Source: Planctomyces sp. (GTDB lineage: Bacteria; Planctomycetota; Planctomycetia; Planctomycetales; Planctomycetaceae). Taken from it: 32,587 nt of DNA. Shown in pieces: positions 16,095 to 23,350 of this stretch (positions within the stretch are counted from its first letter, which is position 1; each line of letters starts with the position of its first letter). The notes beneath the pieces were generated by a model that was given only the letters and a program-made list of their open reading frames with translations, ran no database searches and was not told where the DNA came from. A program made the position numbers and the translations under genes. Location: the NCBI GenBank assembly GCA_027483405.1, contig JAIXUU010000311.1, positions 1 through 32,587 on the forward strand, read 5' to 3'.

Positions 16095-16739
16095 ATGCAA
16101 TTCCTGAAATTGTCTGTCTTGATCCTGCCTGCAGTCATCTGTCATTCGGCAATTGCCAATGATCCGATCTACCTGCCGGCCGAAGTGGTTGCACCCGCAC
16201 CTCAGGCAGCATCCTTTGGTAACATGCCCGTGGTGACTGCACCAGCCGAGCAGGTTCCACCTTCTCCACTGTATGCATACCCCACAGCTGCTGAATCGGA
16301 GTTCGCTCCCATTCCCAAAGCCCCATCGATCCATACACCGGTCATCTCTCGCCAGGTGACTCCACCTCCTGCTGCGACGACCACGATCCCACAGGGGGCA
16401 GTTGTTTCGGAAGCTCCACAAAGCGGATATGTTCGCCTGGGTGCACCGCTCTATCCATCACCCTCACCACACGTGCCAGTCTGGACGGGTGGAAGCATGA
16501 TTACCAATCAGGCCTTTGCACCTCACGAAATGCTGTATGCCCATAAGTACAAGGCTCTTTATCCACCTTACTATCACAAGGTGAAAGGCCACTGGTTACT
16601 GACTCCGTTTGGCGTTAAATCGCATGAGCGATGGGAACTGCAGGGGACGATGGTCGAAGTGAATTATCACAGCCACTATCCACTGCTCCCGAAGTTTACA
16701 AAACCCCATACTTCGCAAAATCATGGCCCTTGGCGCTAA
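16095..16739 (+). CDS. Secreted planctomycete-type protein, trio member 1
   Basis: 214 aa. The start is set by the GGAGGGG ribosome-binding site before ATG 16095; the longer ORF from 16059 would disrupt the signal peptide. Signal peptide MQFLKLSVLILPAVICHSAIA, cleavage expected before NDPIY. The next 100 residues are rich in Pro, Ala and Val. The conserved-looking core is C-terminal: GYVRLGAPLYPSPSPHVPV, then ITNQAFAPHEMLYAHKYK, PPYYHKVKGHW and SHERWELQGT. The high Tyr/His/Trp content suggests a compact extracytoplasmic domain. From memory this core is widespread in planctomycetes and lacks a known function. It is followed by two more secreted proteins in the same direction. No enzyme motif was seen. 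Confidence 0.85.
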   Translation: MQFLKLSVLILPAVICHSAIANDPIYLPAEVVAPAPQAASFGNMPVVTAPAEQVPPSPLYAYPTAAESEFAPIPKAPSIHTPVISRQVTPPPAATTTIPQGAVVSEAPQSGYVRLGAPLYPSPSPHVPVWTGGSMITNQAFAPHEMLYAHKYKALYPPYYHKVKGHWLLTPFGVKSHERWELQGTMVEVNYHSHYPLLPKFTKPHTSQNHGPWR

Positions 16740-16889
16740 GTAACGACGGCATAAAAAGGTTGGCGGCCTGCCTGCGAACAGGCCACCGTTCGGCCTGATA
16801 ATGAACCCTGAATTCTGGCACTTACCACAACACTCTGAACTTTGATCGCCTGGTTAATTGCTCGACCAGTACACAGGAAGTGATTTGTC

Positions 16890-17606
16890 ATGAATGCATT
16901 CACACACCCGACAACAAGGTTGGTTTTAGCACTTGCTTTGTGCGGTGCCTGTGAGTGGCCCATGGCCCAGGCTGCCGAACCTGCACCAATGCCAACCGAT
17001 GCAGCACCGGCTGTAACGGCGCCAGCGGCAGTATCCAGCCAATCTGCCGGTGTCGTTCGAATTCGCAAAGAGCGAACTCAGGCAGTGCAGTCACAAGCTC
17101 CCGTCAGCGGGCCGGTGGCTCCCGTCGGTTTCCGCGATGCGATCTCGGAAGGGTTTGAATCCTTTCAGACACCAGCCCGCCCTGTGACGATGACTCAGGC
17201 TTATGCTCAGCCTTACTCCTCACAAGGTTATGCGGCACAACCCGTCGCGATGCATGGTCAGGCTCACAGCTATCCTGTCGAAACAGTCTACACCGATTGC
17301 CCGAACGGCGAATGTGATCGTCACGGATACTGCAAAGAGCGATTTCACGAGTGGCTCAAATACAAGTTTGGCTACTTCATTCCCACAGGTAACGGGGGGA
17401 CAGGGACTCCGCTGTTTGGCAAATACCATCGCGTCTATCCACAGGATCCTGGCTACTTCGATCAGCGGGATGGTCAGCTTTATTCCGCTCAAGGCTACGG
17501 AGTGCCAGTTTCTGTCCCTCTGGCGCCAGTTGTGGGTCACCAGTACAACTACGGTTGGGGAATTCCTTCCAGCCGCTTAACACCGATTTCTCATCCTGCG
17601 AACTGA
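16890..17606 (+). CDS. Secreted planctomycete-type protein, trio member 2
   Basis: 238 aa. AGGAAG lies about 10 nt before the ATG. Signal peptide MNAFTHPTTRLVLALALCGACEW..AQA, then an Ala/Pro-rich stretch, then the short motif GVVRIRKER shared in outline with its neighbours (GYVRLG, GLVRIS). A cysteine cluster, CPNGECDRHGYC (about 135-146), precedes a conserved-looking block: WLKYKFGYFIPTGNGGTGTP, FGKYHRVYPQDPGYFDQRDG and VPLAPVVGHQYNYGWGIPSS. The spaced cysteines could form disulfides or bind metal in the periplasm or at the surface. 150 nt separate it from member 1. The function is unknown; a structural cell-envelope protein is one possibility. Confidence 0.85.
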   Translation: MNAFTHPTTRLVLALALCGACEWPMAQAAEPAPMPTDAAPAVTAPAAVSSQSAGVVRIRKERTQAVQSQAPVSGPVAPVGFRDAISEGFESFQTPARPVTMTQAYAQPYSSQGYAAQPVAMHGQAHSYPVETVYTDCPNGECDRHGYCKERFHEWLKYKFGYFIPTGNGGTGTPLFGKYHRVYPQDPGYFDQRDGQLYSAQGYGVPVSVPLAPVVGHQYNYGWGIPSSRLTPISHPAN

Positions 17607-17625
17607 TGTGAGAAGGTGGCGGCGC

Positions 17626-17646
17626 GGTGACCACAGGGTGGTTACC
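17626..17646 (+). terminator. Weak hairpin after trio member 2
   Basis: GGTGACCAC pairs with GTGGTTACC (one G-T wobble) around a three-base loop, 20 nt beyond the stop codon. There is no T-tract, so it is more likely an RNA-processing or stability hairpin within a shared transcript than a true terminator. Confidence 0.3.
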
Positions 17647-17731
17647 GGGTCGTGTCCGTGAGTCTGTAATAAGTCGATTTTCACAAGGAACAACAGCGCC
17701 TTAATCCGGCCTGCGTAAAGAGGATTCTCTT

Positions 17732-18517
17732 ATGACTTCCCAGGATACTCGATGGCTGGCACTCGCGGCCGTTTCGGCTGCAACGAGCTTGTGCGGTGGT
17801 CTTGTTGAACCCACCATCGCCAGTGCTCAGGAAGTTGGCCTTGTGCGAATTTCTGACCGCTCTCCATCCAGCGTGCAGACCACACCTGTGGGGCACAAGC
17901 ACTATGCTCACGGTCCGGTCATGACGACCACCATTCCTGCTGATGGTTCTGGTCAGTACTGCGATAACTGCGACCGCCGCGGCGGACACGGTGGCAATGC
18001 CTGGCGGATGCATCTGCCACCAGATCATGGCTACTCTGTTCCTGCGAAATTCCCACTTCAACGTCGTGGTGTCGAGTACGAAAACTACTTCCCGCCACAG
18101 TGGTATGGTGCTGGCCTGACTTACCAGCAGAACTATCCCATGGTCTACATGCCCACTGATACCACACAGCTTGGCTTCTACTCCCAGCATGTGCCATTCT
18201 GGCGGCCCAATCCCAATATGCTGCCACCACGTCCAGTACCTTCACAGTGGCACATCCACGCTCCTGTGGTTTACTCGTCGGACTTCCATCGTATGCATGC
18301 CGGTGCTGGCAACCAGGGCTGGCAGGAAGTGCAAGTCCTTGATTCCACCACAGCCCCGGCGACCAATGGTGCTCAGCCCACACCGATCGACGGAAACGGC
18401 CTGCAGCCAGTTCCAGCACCTATGGTGCCACAAGTTCCTGGGACAGAAGTGCCACCAGCACCTATGCTCGACTCGGCTGCCAGTGGACACATCAAGCGGG
18501 CAGCAGCTCAGCAGTAA
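17732..18517 (+). CDS. Secreted planctomycete-type protein, trio member 3
   Basis: 261 aa. AGAGGA lies 8 nt before the ATG. Signal peptide MTSQDTRWLALAAVSAATSLCGG..ASAQ, cleavage before EVG. The motif GLVRISDRS follows directly. A CDNCDRRGG cluster (about 77-85) parallels the cysteine cluster of member 2. The core contains VEYENYFPPQWYGAG, YPMVYMPTDTTQLGFYSQHV and FWRPNPNMLPPRPVPSQWH. The tail is Pro/Val-rich (QPVPAPMVPQVPGTEVPPAP), as in surface or cell-wall linkers. The conserved aromatic core is, as I recall, common in planctomycetes without an assigned role. A strong terminator follows, closing the three-gene unit. Confidence 0.85.
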   Translation: MTSQDTRWLALAAVSAATSLCGGLVEPTIASAQEVGLVRISDRSPSSVQTTPVGHKHYAHGPVMTTTIPADGSGQYCDNCDRRGGHGGNAWRMHLPPDHGYSVPAKFPLQRRGVEYENYFPPQWYGAGLTYQQNYPMVYMPTDTTQLGFYSQHVPFWRPNPNMLPPRPVPSQWHIHAPVVYSSDFHRMHAGAGNQGWQEVQVLDSTTAPATNGAQPTPIDGNGLQPVPAPMVPQVPGTEVPPAPMLDSAASGHIKRAAAQQ

Positions 18518-18553
18518 TCTGCCTCAGCGTTCGATGAGCAGTCTCAATAGATT

Positions 18554-18586
18554 CAGCCTTGGTGAGATGCTCACCAAGGCTGTTTT
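18554..18586 (+). terminator. Strong intrinsic terminator of the secreted trio
   Basis: A perfect 13-bp stem, CAGCCTTGGTGAG with CTCACCAAGGCTG, with a three-base loop, followed at once by TTTT. It begins 36 nt after the stop of trio member 3. Neither of the two gaps between trio genes has a comparable structure, supporting a shared 3' end. Confidence 0.85.
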
Positions 18587-18705
18587 CACTACTGTATCGA
18601 GCGATGGAGAAGTAAATCATTCATGGCCACACGCATCTGGCTTCGTGCCATGCCTCGCGGCTTTGAGCTGTCTATGACAAACATCTTTTCACCCAACTAT
18701 GGGTA

Positions 18706-18750
18706 GCACGACCTTGACTGGCACGACCCTGGGTGGCACGACCCTGGAGG
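18706..18750. repeat. Three tandem 15-nt units (GCACGACCCTGG...)
   Basis: Three consecutive 15-nt units begin GCACGACC: the first is diverged (GCACGACCTTGACTG), and the next two share GCACGACCCTGG. Because 15 is a multiple of three, they create a short repetitive ORF (18699-18890) that has no other coding features. It lies in the 676-nt spacer 18518-19193. Confidence 0.7.
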
Positions 18751-18802
18751 CTTTGCGGAAGGGCGTGGTCTTTTCGCCCTTGAACGTCAGATTTAATTTA
18801 GC

Positions 18803-18840
18803 CCGGGTGGAAGGGGTCGGATGTCTGCATCCGCCCCCTG
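18803..18840. repeat. Dispersed hairpin repeat, family A, copy 2
   Basis: The reverse complement matches 67-104 at 36 of 38 positions. The stem CGGATG/CATCCG with GGGG/CCCC extension is intact; one of the two differences falls in the loop. It is intergenic, between the trio and the Gfo/Idh/MocA gene. Confidence 0.75.
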
Positions 18841-19050
18841 TTCATCAATGTTTGCAAGCACGATTGCACCTGTTACGTTCCTTCCCATGATTGCCATGAA
18901 CATTAACGCCCCATGAACTGGGGGCAAACGAGGACGTTTGACCCCAGCCACTCATCCCATGAGCACTCCAGCGAAGATGTGTGTGATAAGCCGGCTAGCG
19001 CTGCACCATGGTACACAGCCGATTCGTGCCATGCCTGCATTTTTTCCGCT

Positions 19051-19078
19051 CAACTCCCAACAAACAACTCCCAACAAA
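19051..19078. repeat. Perfect 14-bp tandem duplication
   Basis: CAACTCCCAACAAA occurs twice back to back. It lies about 115 nt beyond the end of the minus-strand Gfo/Idh/MocA gene. Elsewhere in this spacer TTCGTGCCATGCCT occurs at about 18642 and 19023. No gene was recognised in 18518-19193. Confidence 0.8.
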
Positions 19079-19193
19079 TGATGAACCGGGATCAGATCCT
19101 TCGATCTAACCCCGTTTCACAATTCATCCATAAGCCATGCTGGTGTGACAGGCTGTCAGAAAATCTGCACAACCCACCAAGTCACACTTCGGC

Positions 19194-20621
19194 TTAATAC
19201 TCGCGAGTTGTCTTCAGGCCAGGCATCGGCACTGGATACTTGCCTTCGGCATCGGCCACCACGGGAGCTGGGCCGTCTTCTGTGAGAGAGTCGACATTCG
19301 GTGCGAATTCGTGATCACAGTTGAGCATGGCATCGTAGGTGATGACCTGTCCGGTGTGAGCTGCCATGCGTCCCATGGAGGTCACCAGACTGGCTTCAGC
19401 ACCACGGCGAACTTCATTGTAAGGTCGATCCTTGCGAATGGCTTCTACCAGATGATCCCATTCGAGCTGGTAGGGGCTGGGCTCTTTCGGACCGAACTGC
19501 CAGAGAATGTTATCCTTGCTGGACATATCCTGGCTCTTGTAAGTGCGGGCACGCGAAGGAGCATGGCCGGATTGCGAAATCACTGCAGCACCCTTCGAAC
19601 CATGAGCATAGCTGGCGAACTCCTGATGGCAGCCGGGCATGGTGCGGCCTTCCATCAACAGTTTCGTGCCATCAGCAAAGGTGTACTCAACGGCATACTG
19701 ATCGAAGTTCTGATCGACATAATCGCCGCGGAAGTGACGTCCACCCGTTGCCTGGGCTTTCACTGGCCAGGCATTCTTCATCCAGCAGCACTCGTCAATG
19801 TTGTGAATGAGGAAGTCGCTGAAGCCGCCCCCAGAGGCCCACAGGAAGGCATGGAAATTCTGGATCTGGTACATCAGTTCCTTCTGATTTTCCGGCTTCT
19901 TTTTCGCAAAGGCAGTCGCGGTAGGACCGGCCATACGATAAGCCCGCAGCAGCAGCAGGTCGCCAATCTCACCATCCTGAATCCGCTTGAACAACTCGCC
20001 ACGGGCATCGCAGTGCCGGCACATCAGGCCGACACCGACCTTGAGATTCTTCTTTTCGGATTCATCGGCCAGTTGCAGCATACGCTTTGTGGAAGGGCCA
20101 TCTACGGTGACAGGCTTTTCCATGAACGTGTTCACGTCCTTGGCAATTGCATAGGTAAACTGTACCCAGCGGAAGGCGGGAGGCGTCGCCATAATCACGA
20201 CATCGCCGGGCGAGAGGCAATCGATGGCCTGCTTGTAAGCCTCAAAGCCCACGAATCGGCGATCTTCCGGCACATCGACCTGATCTTTGAACTGACCTTT
20301 GAGTCCCTCATAACTGCTGTTCAGTCGATTGGGGAAGACATCGGCCATTGCGACGAGCTTGATGGGCCCTTGATTCTTCACCGAAAGAGCATTGGCTGCC
20401 GCACCGGTTCCACGTCCACCGCAACCCACCAGCGCCACCTTGATCGTATTGTCTTCACCAGCATAAACCGTCTGCGGGATCGCCATGCTCGCAATCATCG
20501 ATGTCGTCGCCAATGCTCCCGTGGCTCTCAGGACATCGCGGCGACTGACCACTGAATTCGAACGGGGCGGTTGTGATGTGCCGGAAGCATGATTAGCGGA
20601 TGGTGAATTCTCAGGATTCAT
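19194..20621 (-). CDS. Tat-exported Gfo/Idh/MocA-family oxidoreductase
   Basis: 475 aa. A twin-arginine signal, VVSRRDVLRATGALATTSMI (about 24-43), ends near VYA|GED. The Rossmann fold follows with IKVALVGCGGRGTG (60-73). EKPV at 168-171 is the conserved Lys-Pro motif of the family, and HNIDECCWM carries the histidine/aspartate region usual for catalysis. Members are NAD(P)-dependent dehydrogenases, typically acting on sugars or inositol-like substrates; exported versions are strongly expanded in planctomycetes and may carry a tightly bound cofactor. The C-terminal segment (about 415-475) is typical of planctomycete members. TGAGGA lies about 9 nt before the ATG. Substrate not deducible. The membrane protein gene is 105 nt upstream on the same strand. 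Confidence 0.92.
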   Translation of the reverse strand: MNPENSPSANHASGTSQPPRSNSVVSRRDVLRATGALATTSMIASMAIPQTVYAGEDNTIKVALVGCGGRGTGAAANALSVKNQGPIKLVAMADVFPNRLNSSYEGLKGQFKDQVDVPEDRRFVGFEAYKQAIDCLSPGDVVIMATPPAFRWVQFTYAIAKDVNTFMEKPVTVDGPSTKRMLQLADESEKKNLKVGVGLMCRHCDARGELFKRIQDGEIGDLLLLRAYRMAGPTATAFAKKKPENQKELMYQIQNFHAFLWASGGGFSDFLIHNIDECCWMKNAWPVKAQATGGRHFRGDYVDQNFDQYAVEYTFADGTKLLMEGRTMPGCHQEFASYAHGSKGAAVISQSGHAPSRARTYKSQDMSSKDNILWQFGPKEPSPYQLEWDHLVEAIRKDRPYNEVRRGAEASLVTSMGRMAAHTGQVITYDAMLNCDHEFAPNVDSLTEDGPAPVVADAEGKYPVPMPGLKTTREY

Positions 20622-20726
20622 CAGGAGGGATCCTCAAAACGGGAACAGAGATCGGGCTGGATGTCATTAAGCTGGGATACTTGAGCAGGTGACCCTGTAA
20701 CTAGGCTAACCTCCTCCAGGTTCGCA

Positions 20727-21605
20727 TCACAAGTCATTGATACGAGAATTCCGGCCCCCGCGTGGGATTTGCGATGGCTCCCCGTCGTCTTCTTCATAGC
20801 CAGGGTCTGTTTCGTGTTCTTTGTCAACAGACTGCCGCTCGAATTCCCGGATGAGCAATGTCTGTTCGGCTGGTGAGAGCAGCGGGAGTTGTCCAGATTC
20901 GACGGGGCTAAGTGCCTGGGCGAGTTTCCAGCAAAATTGTGCCAGAACAAATACAATCACGTATTGTGCGATCCAGAATCCCCAGATCACAGTGGGAACC
21001 GCTGCTGGAGGAATCATCTGTGGAAAAAACCGGACAGCCAGCATCGCAATCACGAGGATATTGATGATCTTGGCCATTTTCGCGTAGGCCTCCAGTAGTG
21101 ATTGATCCATTCTGTAGACAGCCACTTTCTGCAGGGCGGCTGTCACACCCAGCCAGAGCAGCATCGCCAGAACCTGCACCACCAGCCACCTTTGGCCAGG
21201 GTCTGGCATCAGCATCAGAATCACACTCAATAGAGGTAACAGGATCGAGGCAAACCGACCGGCCATCTCGAGTTGACTGAGCCGTTCGCGCGTTAGTTGC
21301 CAGGTAACCCAGGCGAGCGGAATCGTGAGCGCAAACAGCACCCAGTTGCAGGCCAATCCCTGAGCACGCAACCGTCGAAATTCCTCCATCACTTTTTCCA
21401 GACGATCATTGATCGACTTCAGCTCAGGAAGATTTTTCGCCTCACTGGCCACTTTCCATTCTCGTTCAATATCGACGATCCCTACCGCCAATTGACGAGC
21501 TTCTCTCTGCAAGTACTGCGAGACATCGAGTCCCACTAGAAGTGCCAGAAACAGTAGGGGCAACAGCAGGATCGAGATTCGCCAGTATTTCCAATAAGGC
21601 TGCAT
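20727..21605 (-). CDS. Six-helix membrane protein of unknown function
   Basis: 292 aa from ATG 21605, which has AGAAGG at good spacing; the track start is a TTG at 21629 without a ribosome-binding site. Helix 1 (ISILLLPLLFLALLVGLDV) is followed by a charged, helical region of about 50 residues likely to be coiled coil (REWKVASEAKNLPELKSIND). Five more hydrophobic helices follow, ending with VIWGFWIAQYVIVFVLAQFCW. The C-terminal tail is hydrophilic and acidic (HETDPGYEEDDGEPS). There is no recognisable family motif. Position upstream of the Gfo/Idh/MocA gene on the same strand does not by itself imply a shared job. Confidence 0.75.
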   Translation of the reverse strand: MQPYWKYWRISILLLPLLFLALLVGLDVSQYLQREARQLAVGIVDIEREWKVASEAKNLPELKSINDRLEKVMEEFRRLRAQGLACNWVLFALTIPLAWVTWQLTRERLSQLEMAGRFASILLPLLSVILMLMPDPGQRWLVVQVLAMLLWLGVTAALQKVAVYRMDQSLLEAYAKMAKIINILVIAMLAVRFFPQMIPPAAVPTVIWGFWIAQYVIVFVLAQFCWKLAQALSPVESGQLPLLSPAEQTLLIREFERQSVDKEHETDPGYEEDDGEPSQIPRGGRNSRINDL

Positions 21606-21750
21606 ACGAGGTGGCCTTCTGTGCGACAAGCAATAGAACGGTACGTTTGCGAGAGATCTCAGCGATGAAATCCGTTCGAAAGGATCTCATAACTCAAGGC
21701 AAAACTCCACCACCCGGCAAGCCTTGACAATGCCGATGTGCATAAAACAA

Positions 21751-21784
21751 AACAGGCAATCCGATCATGGCCGGATTGCCTGTT
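21751..21784. terminator. Bidirectional-looking terminator hairpin
   Basis: A perfect 13-bp stem, AACAGGCAATCCG with CGGATTGCCTGTT, around an 8-nt loop. On the minus strand it is followed by GTTTTGTTTT-type T-rich sequence; on the plus strand only by GTATGTTT. The orientation fits termination of minus-strand transcription coming from the Cys-rich gene 500 nt away, insulating the membrane protein gene. Confidence 0.65.
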
Positions 21785-21915
21785 GTATGTTTGGTTCGAC
21801 GTGGCTTTAAGAGCTGGGGACAGGAGAGCTTTAATCAGCAGGCCTATCCAGGACGACTCGTCATGTTGGAGAGTTGTGTGTCCTCTCGAGCCGGAAGTCT
21901 TTCGCGAGAGGAGCC

Positions 21916-21943
21916 CCTGAGGAGAGCCGTAGCTCTCCCCAGG
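21916..21943. repeat. GGAGAGC-CGTA-GCTCTCC hairpin
   Basis: A 7-bp perfect core extended by CCTG/CAGG with one mismatch, 11 pairs in all. A neighbouring TCCTCTCG...CGAGAGGA pair lies at about 21880-21913. Both are in the 682-nt spacer 21606-22287, which shows no credible gene. The ORF-track entries there consist of these palindromes read through. Confidence 0.45.
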
Positions 21944-22287
21944 TTTGGCCTCACGTTCCCGGATCCGCCGGGCTTCAAGCTGGATTCATTCTAACCAGGC
22001 TTTTGGACGACAACAGACTCTGAAGTGAGTGTCTGTTTCCATCTCGATCAGCAACCAAATCTTTCGTTGCCCCTGACATCGCTTAGACTAGATTCCATCA
22101 ATTGCCTGGCATGTGCAAGTTGATGGATTTGTCTCGTACTCAGTTAACAACAGCCAGAGTCGGCTATGTCGATTTTTGATCGGGTGTGACCAGTATGTTC
22201 GACTTATCATGTGATCAGGCGGAAACCAGTTGCGGCTGAAATCCGCCCAATCGACACGCTTTGTTTTACGAACCAGTCGTTTTCAAC

Positions 22288-22878
22288 TTAGTGGCAAGGT
22301 GTGGCCATAGGAGCGGCACATGTTGGAGCACAAGCGGCTGGAGCAGCACATGTTGGAGCACAGGCGGCTGGGGCAGCGCAGCTTGGGGCCACTGAGCAGC
22401 AAGAGGTCTTGCGGCTGCAGGCCTTGCGGAGCTTGCACTTCATGGCAGCAAACTTTTCCTTGAGGTGGCAGCGCTTCTTGGCGCAAGGATCGCAAGCTGG
22501 AGCACATGTTGGTGCACAGGTGGCTGGAGCACAGGCAACAGGAGCAGCACAGCTAGGAGCACAAGCGGCAGGAGCTGGTGCACAGGCAGCTGGAGCTGCA
22601 CATGTAGGAGCACAAGCGGCTGGAGCTGGAGCACAAGCAACAGGAGCAGCGCAAGTTGGAGCACAGGCTGCAGGAGCAGGTGCACAGGCAACAGGAGCAG
22701 CGCAGCTCGGGGCACAAGCCGCAGGAGCGGCACACGATGGGGCACATGCAGCAGGTGCAGCGCAGGTAGGCTCAGGAGCGCAACCGCAGTCGCTCTTCTT
22801 GAGCCAGTGGAAACCGGCGTCAGCCGAGTTCAAACCGGCGATACACAGCAGCACAGCGGAAATCCATGCAAACTTCAT
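22288..22878 (-). CDS. Secreted cysteine-rich CAAP-repeat protein
   Basis: 196 aa from ATG 22878, set by AGGAGAG 7 nt upstream; the longer track ORF adds 38 unlikely residues. Signal peptide [21 protein letters not shown]. The mature protein opens [12 protein letters not shown], then residues 39-120 are built from 10-aa ([11 protein letters not shown]) and 17-aa ([17 protein letters not shown]) units. A basic, cysteine-rich island (about 129-166, [29 protein letters not shown]) follows, then two more 10-aa units. I count 33 cysteines, 32 in the mature part. Similar low-complexity Cys/Ala/Pro proteins occur in planctomycetes, whose proteinaceous wall is reported to be cysteine-rich; a disulfide cross-linked envelope role is an inference. 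The repeats keep the antisense frame open, which is not evidence of coding. Confidence 0.8.
   Translation of the reverse strand: MKFAWISAVLLCIAGLNSADAGFHWLKKSDCGCAPEPTCAAPAACAPSCAAPAACAPSCAAPVACAPAPAACAPTCAAPVACAPAPAACAPTCAAPAACAPAPAACAPSCAAPVACAPATCAPTCAPACDPCAKKRCHLKEKFAAMKCKLRKACSRKTSCCSVAPSCAAPAACAPTCAAPAACAPTCAAPMATPCH
22309..22764 (-). repeat. In-gene tandem repeats of 30 and 51 nt
   Basis: Two blocks within the Cys-rich gene: 22519-22764 (residues 39-120), which includes three consecutive 51-nt units at residues 59-109, and 22309-22380 (residues 167-190) with 30-nt units. The unit lengths are multiples of three, so copy number can change without frameshift. Such blocks are prone to slippage and to assembly collapse. 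Confidence 0.85.
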
Positions 22879-23350
22879 CTCAATCTCTCCTAAACAAATC
22901 CAAGGGAACGTGAGGAACCAGGAGCGAAACAGGACACCTTGTCCCGCCATCTGAACCCCTGGCCCAACCCTGCGTGTCACAACGGACATCACACCCTACT
23001 TTTCGGACTGAAGAGACCTGGAGGTCTACGAAGTTTGCCCAAAATCTGCATGACTCACACTGCTGGCGAGAATGTGAAGAATGCAACGAATTTACTGGCG
23101 GATCACAGGCTGTTTTTGCATTTCACCCTCTGGTCACGTTTTTCCACTCAAGTTGGCTCCGCCAGAACTTTTGGCCCTTGCTCCACGATGCTTCATATTG
23201 TGGGCTGGTATTGACTCAATGAGTTCAGTTGCCTGTGAGTGATTGCCGTAAGTCGTATCTAATGAATGCGATACGCATTTTGGTTCCACTCCACATCGGA
23301 AAACCAGTCAATGCCTGATAAGATGCTCGTCATCAAACAGAGGCCTCACC
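22879..23350. other. Divergent spacer, Cys-rich gene / GAF-PP2C gene
   Basis: 472 nt with no credible gene; ORFs here are short and lack coding character. A small palindrome, AATGCG-ATA-CGCATT, followed by TT lies at 23265-23281, about 70 nt before the GAF-PP2C start. GAGG at 23340-23343 is that gene's ribosome-binding site. Promoters for both genes should lie here but I cannot place them. Confidence 0.4.

Noticed and set aside
18706-18750. CRISPR-like repeat array
   Set aside because: Units are contiguous and 15 nt long, with no spacers and no cas genes.
18699-18890. 63-aa ORF MGSTTLTGTTLGGTTLE...
   Set aside because: Its repetitive start is just the 15-nt DNA repeat, and its end covers the family A hairpin; no coding signal.
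19311-20555. 414-aa plus-strand ORF across the Gfo/Idh/MocA gene
   Set aside because: The opposite strand carries the Tat signal, Rossmann motif and EKP motif; this frame has none.
22301-22954. Open 217-aa frame (GAQAAGA repeats) antisense to the Cys-rich gene
   Set aside because: It is the mirror of the GC-rich repeat on the other strand, has no ribosome-binding site, and the sense frame has a signal peptide and a good ribosome-binding site.
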